64,000 nt of DNA from Balanoglossus misakiensis (taxonomy: Eukaryota > Hemichordata). Position 1 is the first letter of the stretch, and every line of letters starts with the position of its first letter. The position numbers and the translations under genes were made by a program. Below, in pieces: positions 1-11,558 of the stretch. Below the pieces are notes generated by a model, which saw nothing but the letters and a program-made list of their open reading frames with translations, made no database searches and had not been told where the DNA came from. The stretch spans positions 372,001-436,000 of the forward strand of contig CM082588.2 in NCBI GenBank assembly GCA_040954595.2, given 5' to 3'.

Positions 1-3000
1 GACTTCCACTCTATCCTAAACCAAACCAGTCAGCTTTTATATTCAGTCTGGTGAAATTTATACTCCGGCCTTTTTATGTAAACCCAGACCAAGCCTGATA
101 TAGATTGCTACTGCCACTTCACATCAAACAGGGGTTGTCTACAGAGCACTCCAATTTCTACCATCGCAATATACCATCTTCTCTTGCATTATTTAACTTT
201 AATGATAGTATACACATCTATAGACCACCCACAAAAATCAATGGGGTGTATACAGCCCTTATATTTAGCATTAGGATAGCTTTTATTTTCAGTGCCCATC
301 ACATAAGCTGTTGGCACACCCCTTTCTCCTAAATGACATGTGCTGGACTGTTCCGATTCGAACAACATGCACAGAATGCAGAGAGACAGCAAATTGTAAA
401 TTCCGCACAGGTCAAAGGTTGTTTGGATGTGGTTATGATAATTATGCTGCGCCAGCACAAATATTTAGAGTATTAGGAAGCATCATGGGTAATTATATCC
501 ACAATAAATCTGTCAAGGTCAAAGCCAGTCATGACGTAGGCTTGACCCTAATTGTCTGGAGGGCCAGGTCAAGAGCTCGGTCACCTTCATTGTCACTGCT
601 GGACATTTCTTGTTAATCTGCAATAAATGTAGATATGATCTGTACATACATGTACAGCAGAGGACCCCTGCTTACAATTGTCATGATGATGTGCTTAGTC
701 AGAGTACGATCTGCTTACTCAGCAAATGTGTCAAGCAATAAATTTAAAGGGACACTGGATCTCATGAGGATTTCCAGCTGACCTTGCAGTGACTTCTAGA
801 CTCTCTGCACATGTCACAGTCTTGTTATCATCTAATATTATATTCATTAAATCAATACCATCAAAATATTTTCACGATATTTTCCCTTCAGAGCCCATAA
901 ACTTGAAGTAAACACAGTGAACTCTATGGCTTTGCTGGTATTAAAGTTCCCTCAATTATTTACAATAAACAGACTAAGAATGATTTAGATAATCAACCAG
1001 TTTGAGCATACTGATCTTGTCCATAATCCCCATGTGACACATCAAACGCTTCGGAAAAATTTATCGGAAATAAACCAAGTAAAGATTAATCCACTGAAAC
1101 CAAGCGAACATACTTGTCATTCCCGTAACCACACAAGATATTATATTGGAATACCAGTTGTAAGGAGTGACTTTACTGCAATGTAACACCCAAGGCCGAG
1201 GCCAGGGATTTTTCCTCCTTTCTAGAATAAAGGGCTCTTTTTGTTAGCAGCCCTGCGTCAACCACTGACGTCAAATTATTGTTTGTGAACACCAGATATT
1301 AAAGACTTCATTCTTCTCAAAGAGGACCAGCCCTGACCAGGTCATGGTACAGATGTAGCTGTTTGAATCAAACAAGTATTTTCACATGTGCATCATCTTT
1401 GGCCAATTTTTGAATCCCTCCCAAACACACAAACAAATAAACAAATAGAATGTGTCCGGTTTGTTCTGCGCAGGGTCAAGAGCCATCCACTGATGGATTC
1501 TGAAGGACCTGCTTCTTATATTTATGAGAAGTTCAAAGGTTGGTGGGAGGAATGGCATAAACACTGCCATCTTCCCCAGCCAAGCAGAGATCGAGTTTTC
1601 AAGCAGGACCTCTCCTCAAGGCCTAACCAGCCAAGTCGAGCAGATCGGACAACGTAACACTGCATGCATCAGAGGAGACAATGAAGAGATGATGTGTGTG
1701 TGTGGAGTCACTACATTCTGTTTGTAAGCATTTATAAACAAAGCAGGCATTGTCAAGAGAAGGTACGGGCATGAAGGTTCATTAGGGGGGAAATGACACT
1801 TGCCTGGGTATCTAAACAATATTAATTATATTCCTACGTCAGTACGTGACCAGAAAGACAATGTTACTCACCAAGTCATTGGCATGAAGCAAGGAAATGA
1901 AGGCAACTGCGTTCTCCTACTTCAGAATAGACTACACTTTTTCAGGGATCACAACACGAGGACTTAATACTTGATCTGTCAACAAACTGTTTACTCGTAT
2001 TCCTCCCCGGGGAAAAGTTTTACAGGTTTAAATCAAGGACTCTTTTGCGACCAAAAAGCGAGTAGAATGAACCTGCTTACACGGAACACAGCTTGAGCTG
2101 CAGTAAGAAAGGGATCCGATCTGCGACAGGTTAAAGTGTGAAGTGGGTCACATGACAGGGGTTGTCCAGGGTTTTCAGAAAAGTGTGGAGTAATTTACAA
2201 ATGAATGTTGGGAGTGTCACTCGTGGGTTCAGGGGGGGACGCAGTGATTGTGCCTATCATCAGAGGTTGTGTCATCAGACTCTGGCAACTTTATTACCTC
2301 CTCCCTCCCCCGAATCAAAATGCAGCACAAGTTTCCCTTACTTTTATCTGAAAAGTCAGGTACATACAGCGGATGTAATTAGATCAATGTTCCAGACAAT
2401 GCCTGCTTACCTAATATTGTGATGAATTCAGTTCTGTACAAAATGTATGTATGTACATGTACCTATACGTATAGAAACTGAAGTCTCTCGATGGACTATT
2501 CATGTGCTATTACGCAGGTACCACTGTCTTGTTTTGTCTTTTTGTTTCCTGTCATCAGTGTGTCTTTTGTAAGCTTGTTTCAAAATAAGTACATTTTCTT
2601 CCATTGTGGACTACATACATGTATGCTAGCTATCATTACTGTCTCATACTGTCTGTGTGTGGACAAGGATTCTGTGTGCAGCATCAGTGTTGGGTGGAGC
2701 TGAAGGCAATTCCAATAACGTCACGCATGGAGACCTCCTCCACACATGGCTGCATTTTGTGAATAACACCATTATCACACACCCTCCACCTTTAAGGTAG
2801 TACCCGTCTCAGGGACAGATTTTCACAAAAATGATAATCCTCAAACCCTTTGACTTCTTTGATATATTAAGGTGTGTGAAGAGTCTTTTTGAAAGCAAAG
2901 AAGAAAACAGGATGTTTTCATAAAACAGACATAGACAGAGATTGGCAGTTGTGAACTCTTGCAATAAGAGGTTGATAATATGTTTGTGTATACCAAACAC

Positions 3001-3076
3001 ACTATACTACCAGTACTTAAAATCACACCACTGGCTCCTCTGTCATGTAATATTGCATGAGACAAACACCACTGAC
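1..3076. other. No gene recognised; probably distal intron of the PET-LIM gene
   Basis: I see no convincing exon on either strand. The next PET-LIM exon (LIM2) should lie to the left on the minus strand, because the LIM1 exon ends at 3077 with a clear GTCAGT donor. No Cys/His-rich LIM pattern is visible here, so this is most likely intron, with the remaining exons outside the window. Short open frames here have no recognisable motifs. Confidence 0.5.
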
Positions 3077-6000
3077 CTCATCGCAGGATTCGCATCTAGG
3101 CACGATGTTTTCGGCGTAGTGTCGCTCATCGTAAATCTTTCCGTCTTTAGCAAAATAGGCAAGATCCACCAGAAGCTCGTCACATTGACTGCAGCAGAAA
3201 CAGAATGGATGCCAACAGATATCATCACCAAGGTTTTCCGTGAAGACAGCGATTTCACCAGCTTGAATCTTCCCTTCACATTTGTTGCAATCCTGTGGAA
3301 AATTCAAAGTCAATTCTGTTTTAATTCACAAGCATAATGAAGTCCAGCTAAGCTCCCGTATCTTTTGATATTTTCAGTTGTCGACATGTCCTCAGTGTAA
3401 TCTTTTAACTGTACTGTACTTCGTGGAGCATGAGATTAATTTAGAAATTGAAAAATGATATGTGACAGTGTTGGCCCATTCACCAAAGTTTTCTGAGCTG
3501 ATCACGGACAAAATGATACAGTGCCCTCTAGCAACCAATATGAGAACTCAACTATGTAAAACAATAACCTTGGAAGTCAAGTCACAGTCTTTTATAGCCT
3601 GGACCACTGTTAAACTATTTGTATGCTATTAAGATGTGACAATGATTTGCTAAATTTGCTAACCCTGGACAGGCCCAGAGCTGACCCAGTTAACTCTGAT
3701 CCATATTGTATAAACCCACAACGGTTTATGTGTGTATTTAAGCCAAGTCACCTCATACATATAATGTATTGAGTCCATGCTTGGGATACAAGCCCCGATT
3801 GTTGTATTTCCCCATTTATCTCTTCATACGCCCAACCTGCGCTTGTGTTCTATTGGCCTACTTGTTACTACCGGTATAAAACCGCGCTCCTGGCATCACC
3901 CTATTGTTCTCTGTGGTATTTACGATACAGATCAAGTGTTCTTTTCCAATTGTTTTTTTGAGGTTCATGTCATGTTGTTTTCAGTGCAGAGTTACTATTT
4001 CAGAGTCTGCACTATCAGATAACTGCTCTATTTCCAGCTCTGATTTTAAATATCCTCGTTAGAGTTTGCGTCTTTCCTTGATTAAAAGGCCAGCGTTTTC
4101 AAAAGTTGTACTCAGTTTGACATATATTTATTGTGGAACTGAATAATTGGCAACACTTACCATATCCATAGTAATGTGGTCCCGGACATAGCCAATTCCG
4201 AATGCTTTGTTGTCACGATAATCCAGGAAATCCTGGAATTGCTCTATGGCTTCATCTGATTCCAGGTGTTTCAGGTAGTCCAATGCCAGGTCTTGCCTTG
4301 GGATCTGCAGAATCATTTGTTTATCACGGTTGGTCTCACCTGGTGTGTGCAGTTTGGGAATGCTGCTATTGGGCAATGACCCCATGTACTCATCAATCTG
4401 GAAAAAGAATTTGGTGAAAAATAAGCAAAATCATGCCATTTATATTTTAACATTTTTCACTGATATCACGGGTGCGTGCATGTAATATCCAGTATCAAAG
4501 TTTCGTTGGCTGAGCAGGTGAGAATCATCAATACAGTGACCTAGTTGTCACAATCCGGTGATAAAGTTTATAACAGTTAAGTTTTTGTGAGATTTCCCCA
4601 TACAAACTATTGATTTCTGGTGAATGCTTTAGAGGCATTTGAAGCCAGATGCGGAGTTCACCTTTACTTTTGTGAATCTCGGTCACTTTGCTTTTATGTC
4701 TATCCCAAGATGCAACAGCACTGTGTCTCTCATTTCCCAGGGAAAATAGATTACAAGTGGGCCATTGAAAAGTCGGGCTCCTCTATTGAACATGATAGTG
4801 AATGCGTGAACAGGTCTCTAAGCCAAGACCAATTTCTGAACAAAGGACAGTTGTAAGCACAACCATGGCATCGACAACAGGGTGGAAAATTCTTCAAGTG
4901 CTAGTCACTCTGTGCCAGAACACGACTCTGGTGGTGCTTGGCTATGTTTTATTTTTGTAATTGAAGATCACTAGTCTTGATCATTTTCCTCAAATATTTT
5001 AGGCAGAAATATAAGTGTACCTTTTCAGCTGACAATCCAGCTGGTACCCATGAGTATCCATTACTGACTGCTCGATCTTTCTCACTTTTGGTTTCAGCAT
5101 CATCAGCCGATTGCAATCCCATGTGTTCTTTGACAGTCACATAATTGTCGTGAATGACGTCATGATCCAGTCGTAGACAGCGGCAATTCAAGCAGCTTTT
5201 CCTGCAGACAATAAAACAAACACTCTTGATGTCACTAACCCCTTTTCTTCACCAGAATGTACCCCACACAATGAGGGGTCAAAACTCCAAACAAACAGTC
5301 GTGAATAATCTGCACCTTTCACCCCACATCCTTCTAAATGGGCCCAACCTCCTGAAAAAATGTCAGCCTATTCCAAAGCATTGCTGTAAAGTGGTTTCCA
5401 ACACCAAGCTGCCTGGTCAATGAATTATGGGAACGCTTTATTTGACCACAAATCTCACTCCTGTGAAGACAGAGATTTAGTGGTCACAGCATCCCTAGAG
5501 TTTCAATGTCAATCTGACCCTTGAGGACTGAGCTCCAAACACATCAGAATGGAACACTTTCTTTTTTTTCTTACCTCCATGAATGTGGCTGAAAACCTGG
5601 ACACTGTTCATTACAGTTCAAACATGGCTGACTGATGTCCAACTCCTGCACTGTGATTTCCTGAAAAAAATGAGTAAAACAGTATCATTGTTAATTTTTA
5701 ATATTAACATTTAAATCTTTACTTTTATCTATAAGATTGGATAAGAATTCATTGGACTGTACATGCATTTGCCAATGGTATGTTGAAAACTTATACAGGA
5801 TGTTTTAGACCCTGGGTCTAAAACTTCATGTAACTTTATTAGACACTGTATGTGACACCTAACCTTTTGTTTACGAAAAATCGAAAAGTGTATCATCATC
5901 AGGTTTTTTCTCTTGTGGGACGTGAACTGACACCTAGCTCTTCGGTTTCCTTGAGTTGCAGAGTACTTCTCAGACACCTTGCTTCAAACTATCACTGACA

Positions 6001-8703
6001 ATCGGCTACAACTCTTATAATGTAACCGAAAACTACTATAAAACATTATATTTCTGTTTTGATTGGATCTGAACCCTGTTGCTTGATATGAAATTTCACT
6101 AAAACATGAAAGTATGTAAGGTGACCCCTTCTTGATCTTCGAACCTCTGATCTTCCTGCCTGTAGTCATTGCTTGCAATGTTATACAAGGCAGGACCAAT
6201 ATGTATATTGAAAGTTCAAACATCATACAAGCTATATATTAGGGTGAAACTGATGGCATATCATTTTATATATTGAAACTTTTAGTAGAAGATAATCAGT
6301 TCAAGTTTCGGAATCTGCATACCACTATGTGTTAAATTGGAATCTGTTATTGATATTAAAAGCCAAACGTTTCAGTCTGATCTTTTAATCAATTGCAGAT
6401 ATCAATCGTTAAAAGGAAAAAGAATATTCCATTTTTTCAAGTGCCTGCACACAGCCATTTAGAAACTGTCACAAAACTATCATAACTGACCGGATACCAT
6501 AGCAACGGTGATAACGCACTTCAATTTCGGTTGGAAACCGATCGCCATGACTTCACTGTTACTTGACAAGGCTTATTTGACATTAATAAACTGGCGTTGT
6601 TATTACACATTGTAAACAAAAGTCTGTATGTGCCTGAGTCAGGATCCTGTTGCCTCAATCAATATCGCAATGATCCACTAATCAAATTTAGCAAGAAAAA
6701 TTACCTTCTATTCACAATGGGACCCTATTCTGATGTCATGAAGTTAACCAGCTATGACACACACATATTGCCTTGCTCGCTATTCATGATATTAGAGCCT
6801 ATTAGAGCCCAGTTTAATATTTAATCATCAAGTATTCAAACGTGTGATGAAATGATTTCATCCAGACAGTGTAATAAAAATAAATTGGTTTCAGCTTTCA
6901 TTGAAATAGGTTTCAAGCCCCAAGACACAAGTATGTGATGTCATTGAACAGATCACAAATTGATCGCCCTTGGCAACAAATCACACAAGTATGTACCGTT
7001 GAGAATCCAGCCAAATATTCACGCGAAACCTTTCAAAGTCACCAGATAAATTCTAGGCTAGTGTACAGTGTGTGTATCTGCGACTTTACTACTCAAACCT
7101 TGAGAGCACTCTCTTAAGTTGAATAGTCTCCTCTGTATGACCTGCCCTGTTTATCGTTTTCATTCTGTTCATGTTTGGGTTTTCAAGTATCTCCATTACC
7201 ACACAGCAGAAACACAACAGTGATCAAAAGAGCAGTTTGATGATTTTCAATGCCAATTGACATGACCATTGGGTGTGACAATGTCCATGAAAAAATGTGT
7301 TGACTTTTACTCAGGAAATAAAATCACTTTGAATTGATTGTTACTTACCCTCTAATGGGGTAATTATTTATTTTTTGACATTTAATCAAAAGGACAAGGA
7401 AAAAGTGCTCTGAACCCTTTCATAAGTATAAATTTGTTCAATTAGATTGTTTTCATTGGTGTGGTTAGATCAATACATGGAAAAAGTGGGGGTGATTAGG
7501 TGAAGGTTATTACTTGAGGACATAAACTGTTCAACAACTATGTGTTGATTAAAGGACTGAAAACTTAGTGGATGGCTCTACAATTCACAATTTCTTTCTG
7601 CAACAGGTGTCCCTGTATTAGTCACCCTGTATCTGAAATCCTTGGTTATGGATATCTAAAGTTAAATATGTTACACTAGCAATAACATTAATAATCACAA
7701 TTAAAATAGTTTTCCATTCTATTTACTTGTTAACTAGCAACAAATCTTCTGAAAAGTGTAATTTGATCATATCAGAGAGCTTATTTTGTTTGTTTTCTAC
7801 TGTTTTGTGATTACAGTGCATTCTGGGTAGGGATGATTACATAAGATGATTTGCATAAAAAAGAAAGTTGCGTCATGGCGTTATCTCCATGGTTGTTTAC
7901 AAACTGTCAAACCGGAAGACATGGATCTGATCAAACGGGAAAAGCAAGAATACGGCGGGCGAGAATGGATGTGTGTCATGCCAGATTGAAAATGTAAAAC
8001 GCCCTTTATATTTACATTAAAGAGATTAAATACAATTCTTGTGGTGTCGATCGATCTCGCGTTCTCAAAGTTTGTGGCCGCGGCCGGTGATCGGTTTCTG
8101 GACGGGGGCGTGGTCACTTCGTCTGCGTGTAAGACGTCAGACGTCATGCTGGTAAAACAATAATTAAGCGGTCTGTAAGCAATCTGAAAAGGCACGCACA
8201 CAAAACATGAAAGAACGATTGATTGCCTGGCCGACAGACCGTCCCAGTCTATTCCAATCATACAACTTTTAAGTCAAAATAGGGCCTATAGATCGTAGGA
8301 CCACACCATCGCCGGAGTAACACCCTGGTTCTTGGCACAATAAAACATACCATGTCGGAATCACTTCGCTTGTTTGAAAAGATCACTTTCTGTAATAGTA
8401 CTACGGTCGATCGATTGCTGCAGCGGATGTGTATAAGGCTTGGTCGATCCCGTAGAGACCGATCGACTTTCCATAGTACTAGTCTACCCTATGTATACTG
8501 TACCCTGTAACCTGGCATCGCGTCGGACACCTGTTTAGATCGGCAGTAAAACGATCGGCGTTCGCATGAGAGAAAATGATTTGCCTGGACGACTGAATAA
8601 TACTTTCAGCTCCCACCAGGCCAGCCAAAATATCTCTGATGATCGTATAAAAAGTTATACGCACCTTTCTACCAGTCGACGCTACTGGGCCAGACTCCGC
8701 CAT
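3077..8703 (-). CDS. PET-LIM domain protein, testin/LMCD1-like (5' part, partial)
   Basis: Five minus-strand exons join in phase: 8665-8703, 5575-5660, 5021-5201, 4161-4397 and 3077-3292, giving 253 codons. Exon 1 starts ATG (MAESGPVASTGRK). Exons 2-3 encode the N-terminal Cys-rich motif of testin and LMCD1 (CLNCNEQCPGFQPHSWRK, then CLNCRC and HDV). The PET domain spans about residues 90-180 (GYSWVPAGLSAEK, then IDEYMGSLP and the AFGIGYV region). LIM1 covers residues 182-253, with CNKC, WHPFC and CSQC ligands and ending PRCESCDE. Family members are cytoskeleton- and focal-adhesion-associated adaptors or transcription cofactors. Further LIM domains are expected but absent here. One zinc-ligand position reads Asp (YDERH rather than YCxRH). 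Prickle is less likely because of the Cys-rich N terminus. Testin and LMCD1 cannot be separated without the later LIM domains. Confidence 0.88.
5661..8664 (-). other. Intron 1 of the PET-LIM gene
   Basis: About 3 kb lies between exon 1, with donor GTGCGT just left of 8665, and exon 2, with acceptor TTTTTTTCAG at 5661-5670. The stretch is AT-rich. I find no other coding exon, RNA gene or clear repeat in it. The part nearest exon 1 (about 7.9-8.7 kb) is noticeably richer in CG dinucleotides, as expected near a promoter. Confidence 0.6.
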
Positions 8704-10057
8704 CTTGAAACGGTCCGTGTATACTGACAGGCTGCAACCGGGGGTACTCCTACGTTGTAAACATTTTGACCTTCAAAAAAGTTATCATTAACTCTTTGAT
8801 ATCCATGTATTTCTTCCAAAGAAATGCTTGACTATCAGGCGAAGGTGTTTTCTTTATCGATTTGTCGAAATTATGGCGAATTTTACCAGGCGCAAGAGTT
8901 AATATGTCAAATCATTATTGAAATATTCATTTGTGTGTGATATTACAGTGCGTCCCCCGGAGTTGTTAAATTTCGGGAGTGCAGTGACCGGGATTGACCG
9001 CTCCCCTATCGCCGCGTCTAGGTGCGGCAACGGAAAAATAGATCCCGGTATAGTCACTTCCTTTCAAGTGGATGTGGGACTTTTTAATGGGTCAATGATT
9101 GGTTCACCGAAACATTTTTTTATTCCAAATTTGTAATCGATCCGTTCAATTTGAACGGTTGAAATCCATCCCTATAGATATGTAAAAGGAAACTTATGAT
9201 GATGAGACGCAAATAAAAGGCCATCTATATGCATCTACCTTGAATCAATGAACTTTAAGTGCCCTTCATGGTGATATTTGCTGCCAGGGATTTGATAAAA
9301 AACGCTTGCGCGTGTTTGATCAAGTAACTATAGCGACAGAACAAACAACGCCCTTGACAGGAAAAGTAGATTAAACTGTTATGCGCTACCAGGGCACGCG
9401 TCGCGACATTCAATTAATAAAAGTCCCTCTTAAATTATCAGGTTTATAATCAGGAAATTTAGTATTTATATTTATGAAATCGGTCATTTACATCGATGTT
9501 TGATTTTTCACTGAAGCAAACACATTTTGCGGGCGTTTCTGGGACCGCTTTATTTTCTGACCCCTTTTTCGATGTTTTTTTTTATCGATAAAAAATACCA
9601 AAAGCTATGTATATCGAAAATATATATCGAAAAAGGGGGAGAATGTACGTTTCATGCGCGCGTACGCGTGTGTTCATTCCTATCTGATTGAAGGCGACGC
9701 GTTCTACTTTCTTCTCGTTTGCACCCTCTTTTATTCGCCCTTTTTAAGGTGAATCTTGTAAACAGTAAGAAAACACAACAACACACACTGTTATGTATAG
9801 ACCATGGTGTGTAGACATGCAAAACCGGGAGTTTTACAGAGTTTGGTCGTTGCCAAGTCACTTGTTGCTACTGTGGTTATAATTACTGGCATAAGGACTC
9901 CGTTTTTATTTTCTTTCAGTCAACTTGGGAGTACTGCATTATGTCATGACCTCTGCAGTAATGGCCGCCCATTCGCGTGTGTAGGATCCATGATAGTTTT
10001 CGCAAGCAGAGAAACGAATTGAATATTTGGAAATCGAGCGTGAATTATACTGAAACC
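8704..10057. promoter_or_regulatory. Intergenic region between divergently transcribed genes
   Basis: The PET-LIM gene starts leftward at 8703 and the DED-TIR gene starts rightward at 10058, so this 1.35 kb must contain both promoters. CG dinucleotides are frequent compared with the flanks (for example around 9000-9060 and 9640-9700). No TATA box is obvious at either end. The region also contains the inverted repeat at 9561-9638. The promoter assignment is positional inference only. Confidence 0.4.
9561..9638. repeat. Inverted repeat (hairpin) with 13-bp perfect arms
   Basis: CCCCTTTTTCGAT at 9561-9573 is the exact reverse complement of ATCGAAAAAGGGG at 9626-9638. The 52-bp loop carries more TATCGATA/ATATCGA-like words and a T9 run. 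It could be a small transposon remnant or a cruciform-prone site about 420 bp upstream of the DED-TIR start. Confidence 0.7.
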
Positions 10058-11558
10058 ATGGCGTCCGAGGCAGAAATAGACCCCATAGAAGGCTTTGTGA
10101 TGAACACGTTATCGGCAAACATTACTGAAGGTTGGTATTACTAGTGTGTGTACCGAAGGGAAGTGGCACTTGCACTGGTTGTGAGTGAGGGTGGAATGCG
10201 GAAGTCAGTTAGTGATGATCATGATGATGATGATGATGATAATGGTGATAAAGTTGGTGATTACAGACGCCATGATATTCGCGAAGCCATATACACTGAT
10301 GGCATGTGTTTCTTCAACATCAACTGAAACCTTTGTCAAGCTGAGTCAGTTTCCCCTGTAATGAAAGCTCACACAGGTCTTACATAATGTAACAGTTTGA
10401 AGTTGCCCTTTCATCTTCTCAGATGATCTCACTCAGATGAAGAAACTCTGTCGAGGAGATCACACATTTCAGGGAAATGAATTGGAGATGGTTCCCAGTG
10501 TGTCCGATTTCTTCCTTCTCTTGAAAGGAGACGGTACATGGTCCAAAGACCATGTGGAGTTCTTGGTGGATCTTCTGACCAAGGCCAACAGAGTCGATCT
10601 GGCCAGAGAGCTTCAACAGTATTGGGCTGCCTCCAAAGGTAGATACTGACAACTTTGTAGTATAGAAATTGTCAAGATTGTCGCCTTCACAAATCTTATC
10701 AGAAGTACATTTTGACTATGAGCTCACCATGGCCCACTCACTTTTTTTCTTCTTCAATTCTGACAGATCACAGTGTAGATTTAATAGGATTGCGACACAT
10801 CAGTATCTGGGACAGAGCTTCCTTTCTTCAACAGGAGATCAATATTATTGATACAGGCATTCTGTTTCTTTTGATAATAATCACATTTTTGTCACCCTTC
10901 ATACACAGGCGAGGAGGTTGCACAGCGCACTGCTGATCCCAATCTACCCACAAGACGTCCTTCAGAAACTCCAGGTAAAAAGACAGAACTAATCTGCATG
11001 ATTCAAAGGAAACTCCTCTGATTTGCAGAGTGCTACATGTGGAACAGTCACATGACCCTTCAGTGTATAAAACCATGAAAATTATATGTATCCAGACTCA
11101 GGTTATTAGTATCGTCACCATCTTGAATTTTCTCTACAGATTATGATGTCTACCTGTCTTTCTGCGAGAGTGACAACAACTCATTTGTGCAGCCATTGTC
11201 GGTCGCCTTGAAGTCTTGCGGCTGTGGTGTGTACCTAGATTGCCGCAATGCTCCTCCAAGCAACGAAGTCAAAGAGAAACTCTCACACATTCTCATCAAA
11301 AGCAAGGTCCTAGTGTTTGTTATCTCTGAAAGTGTCATCAATAAAGGTTTCTGGTCCAAGCGGGAACTGGGCACCTACATCCAGTTCGGCATTCCAATTC
11401 TACCAATCTGGATTGGGGTCACTCGGGAACAGGTCAAGAAATTCTCTCCCTATCTGGCCGGCGTTCTGGCCGAAGTGTACGGCGAGAATGAGGCCATCAC
11501 CGAAGAAAGCTGCTCTGCTCTGGTGAAGAAAATTAAGCAGAAAGTTGATGTTTTGTAG
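10058..11558 (+). CDS. DED-TIR fusion protein, putative death/immune adaptor or TIR enzyme
   Basis: Four exons (10058-10130, 10423-10638, 10909-10974, 11140-11558) join in phase to 257 aa. Residues 1-96 look like a helical death-effector domain ending in an RxDL motif (R81-V-D-L84), the hallmark of DEDs. Residues 97-118 are a Pro/Arg linker. Residues 119-257 form a TIR domain starting YDVYLSF, with the WSKREL helix (Glu194 at the position of the NADase glutamate) and IPILPIWIGV followed by EQVKKFSPYLAG, which resembles bacterial and plant TIRs more than Toll-receptor TIRs. There is no signal peptide or membrane segment, so a cytosolic protein is likely. DED recruits death-fold partners and TIR signals by assembly or NAD+ cleavage; which applies here is not known. 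A WxxxEL glutamate also occurs in non-enzymatic TIRs, so catalysis is unproven. The DED call is weaker than the TIR call. Confidence 0.85.
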
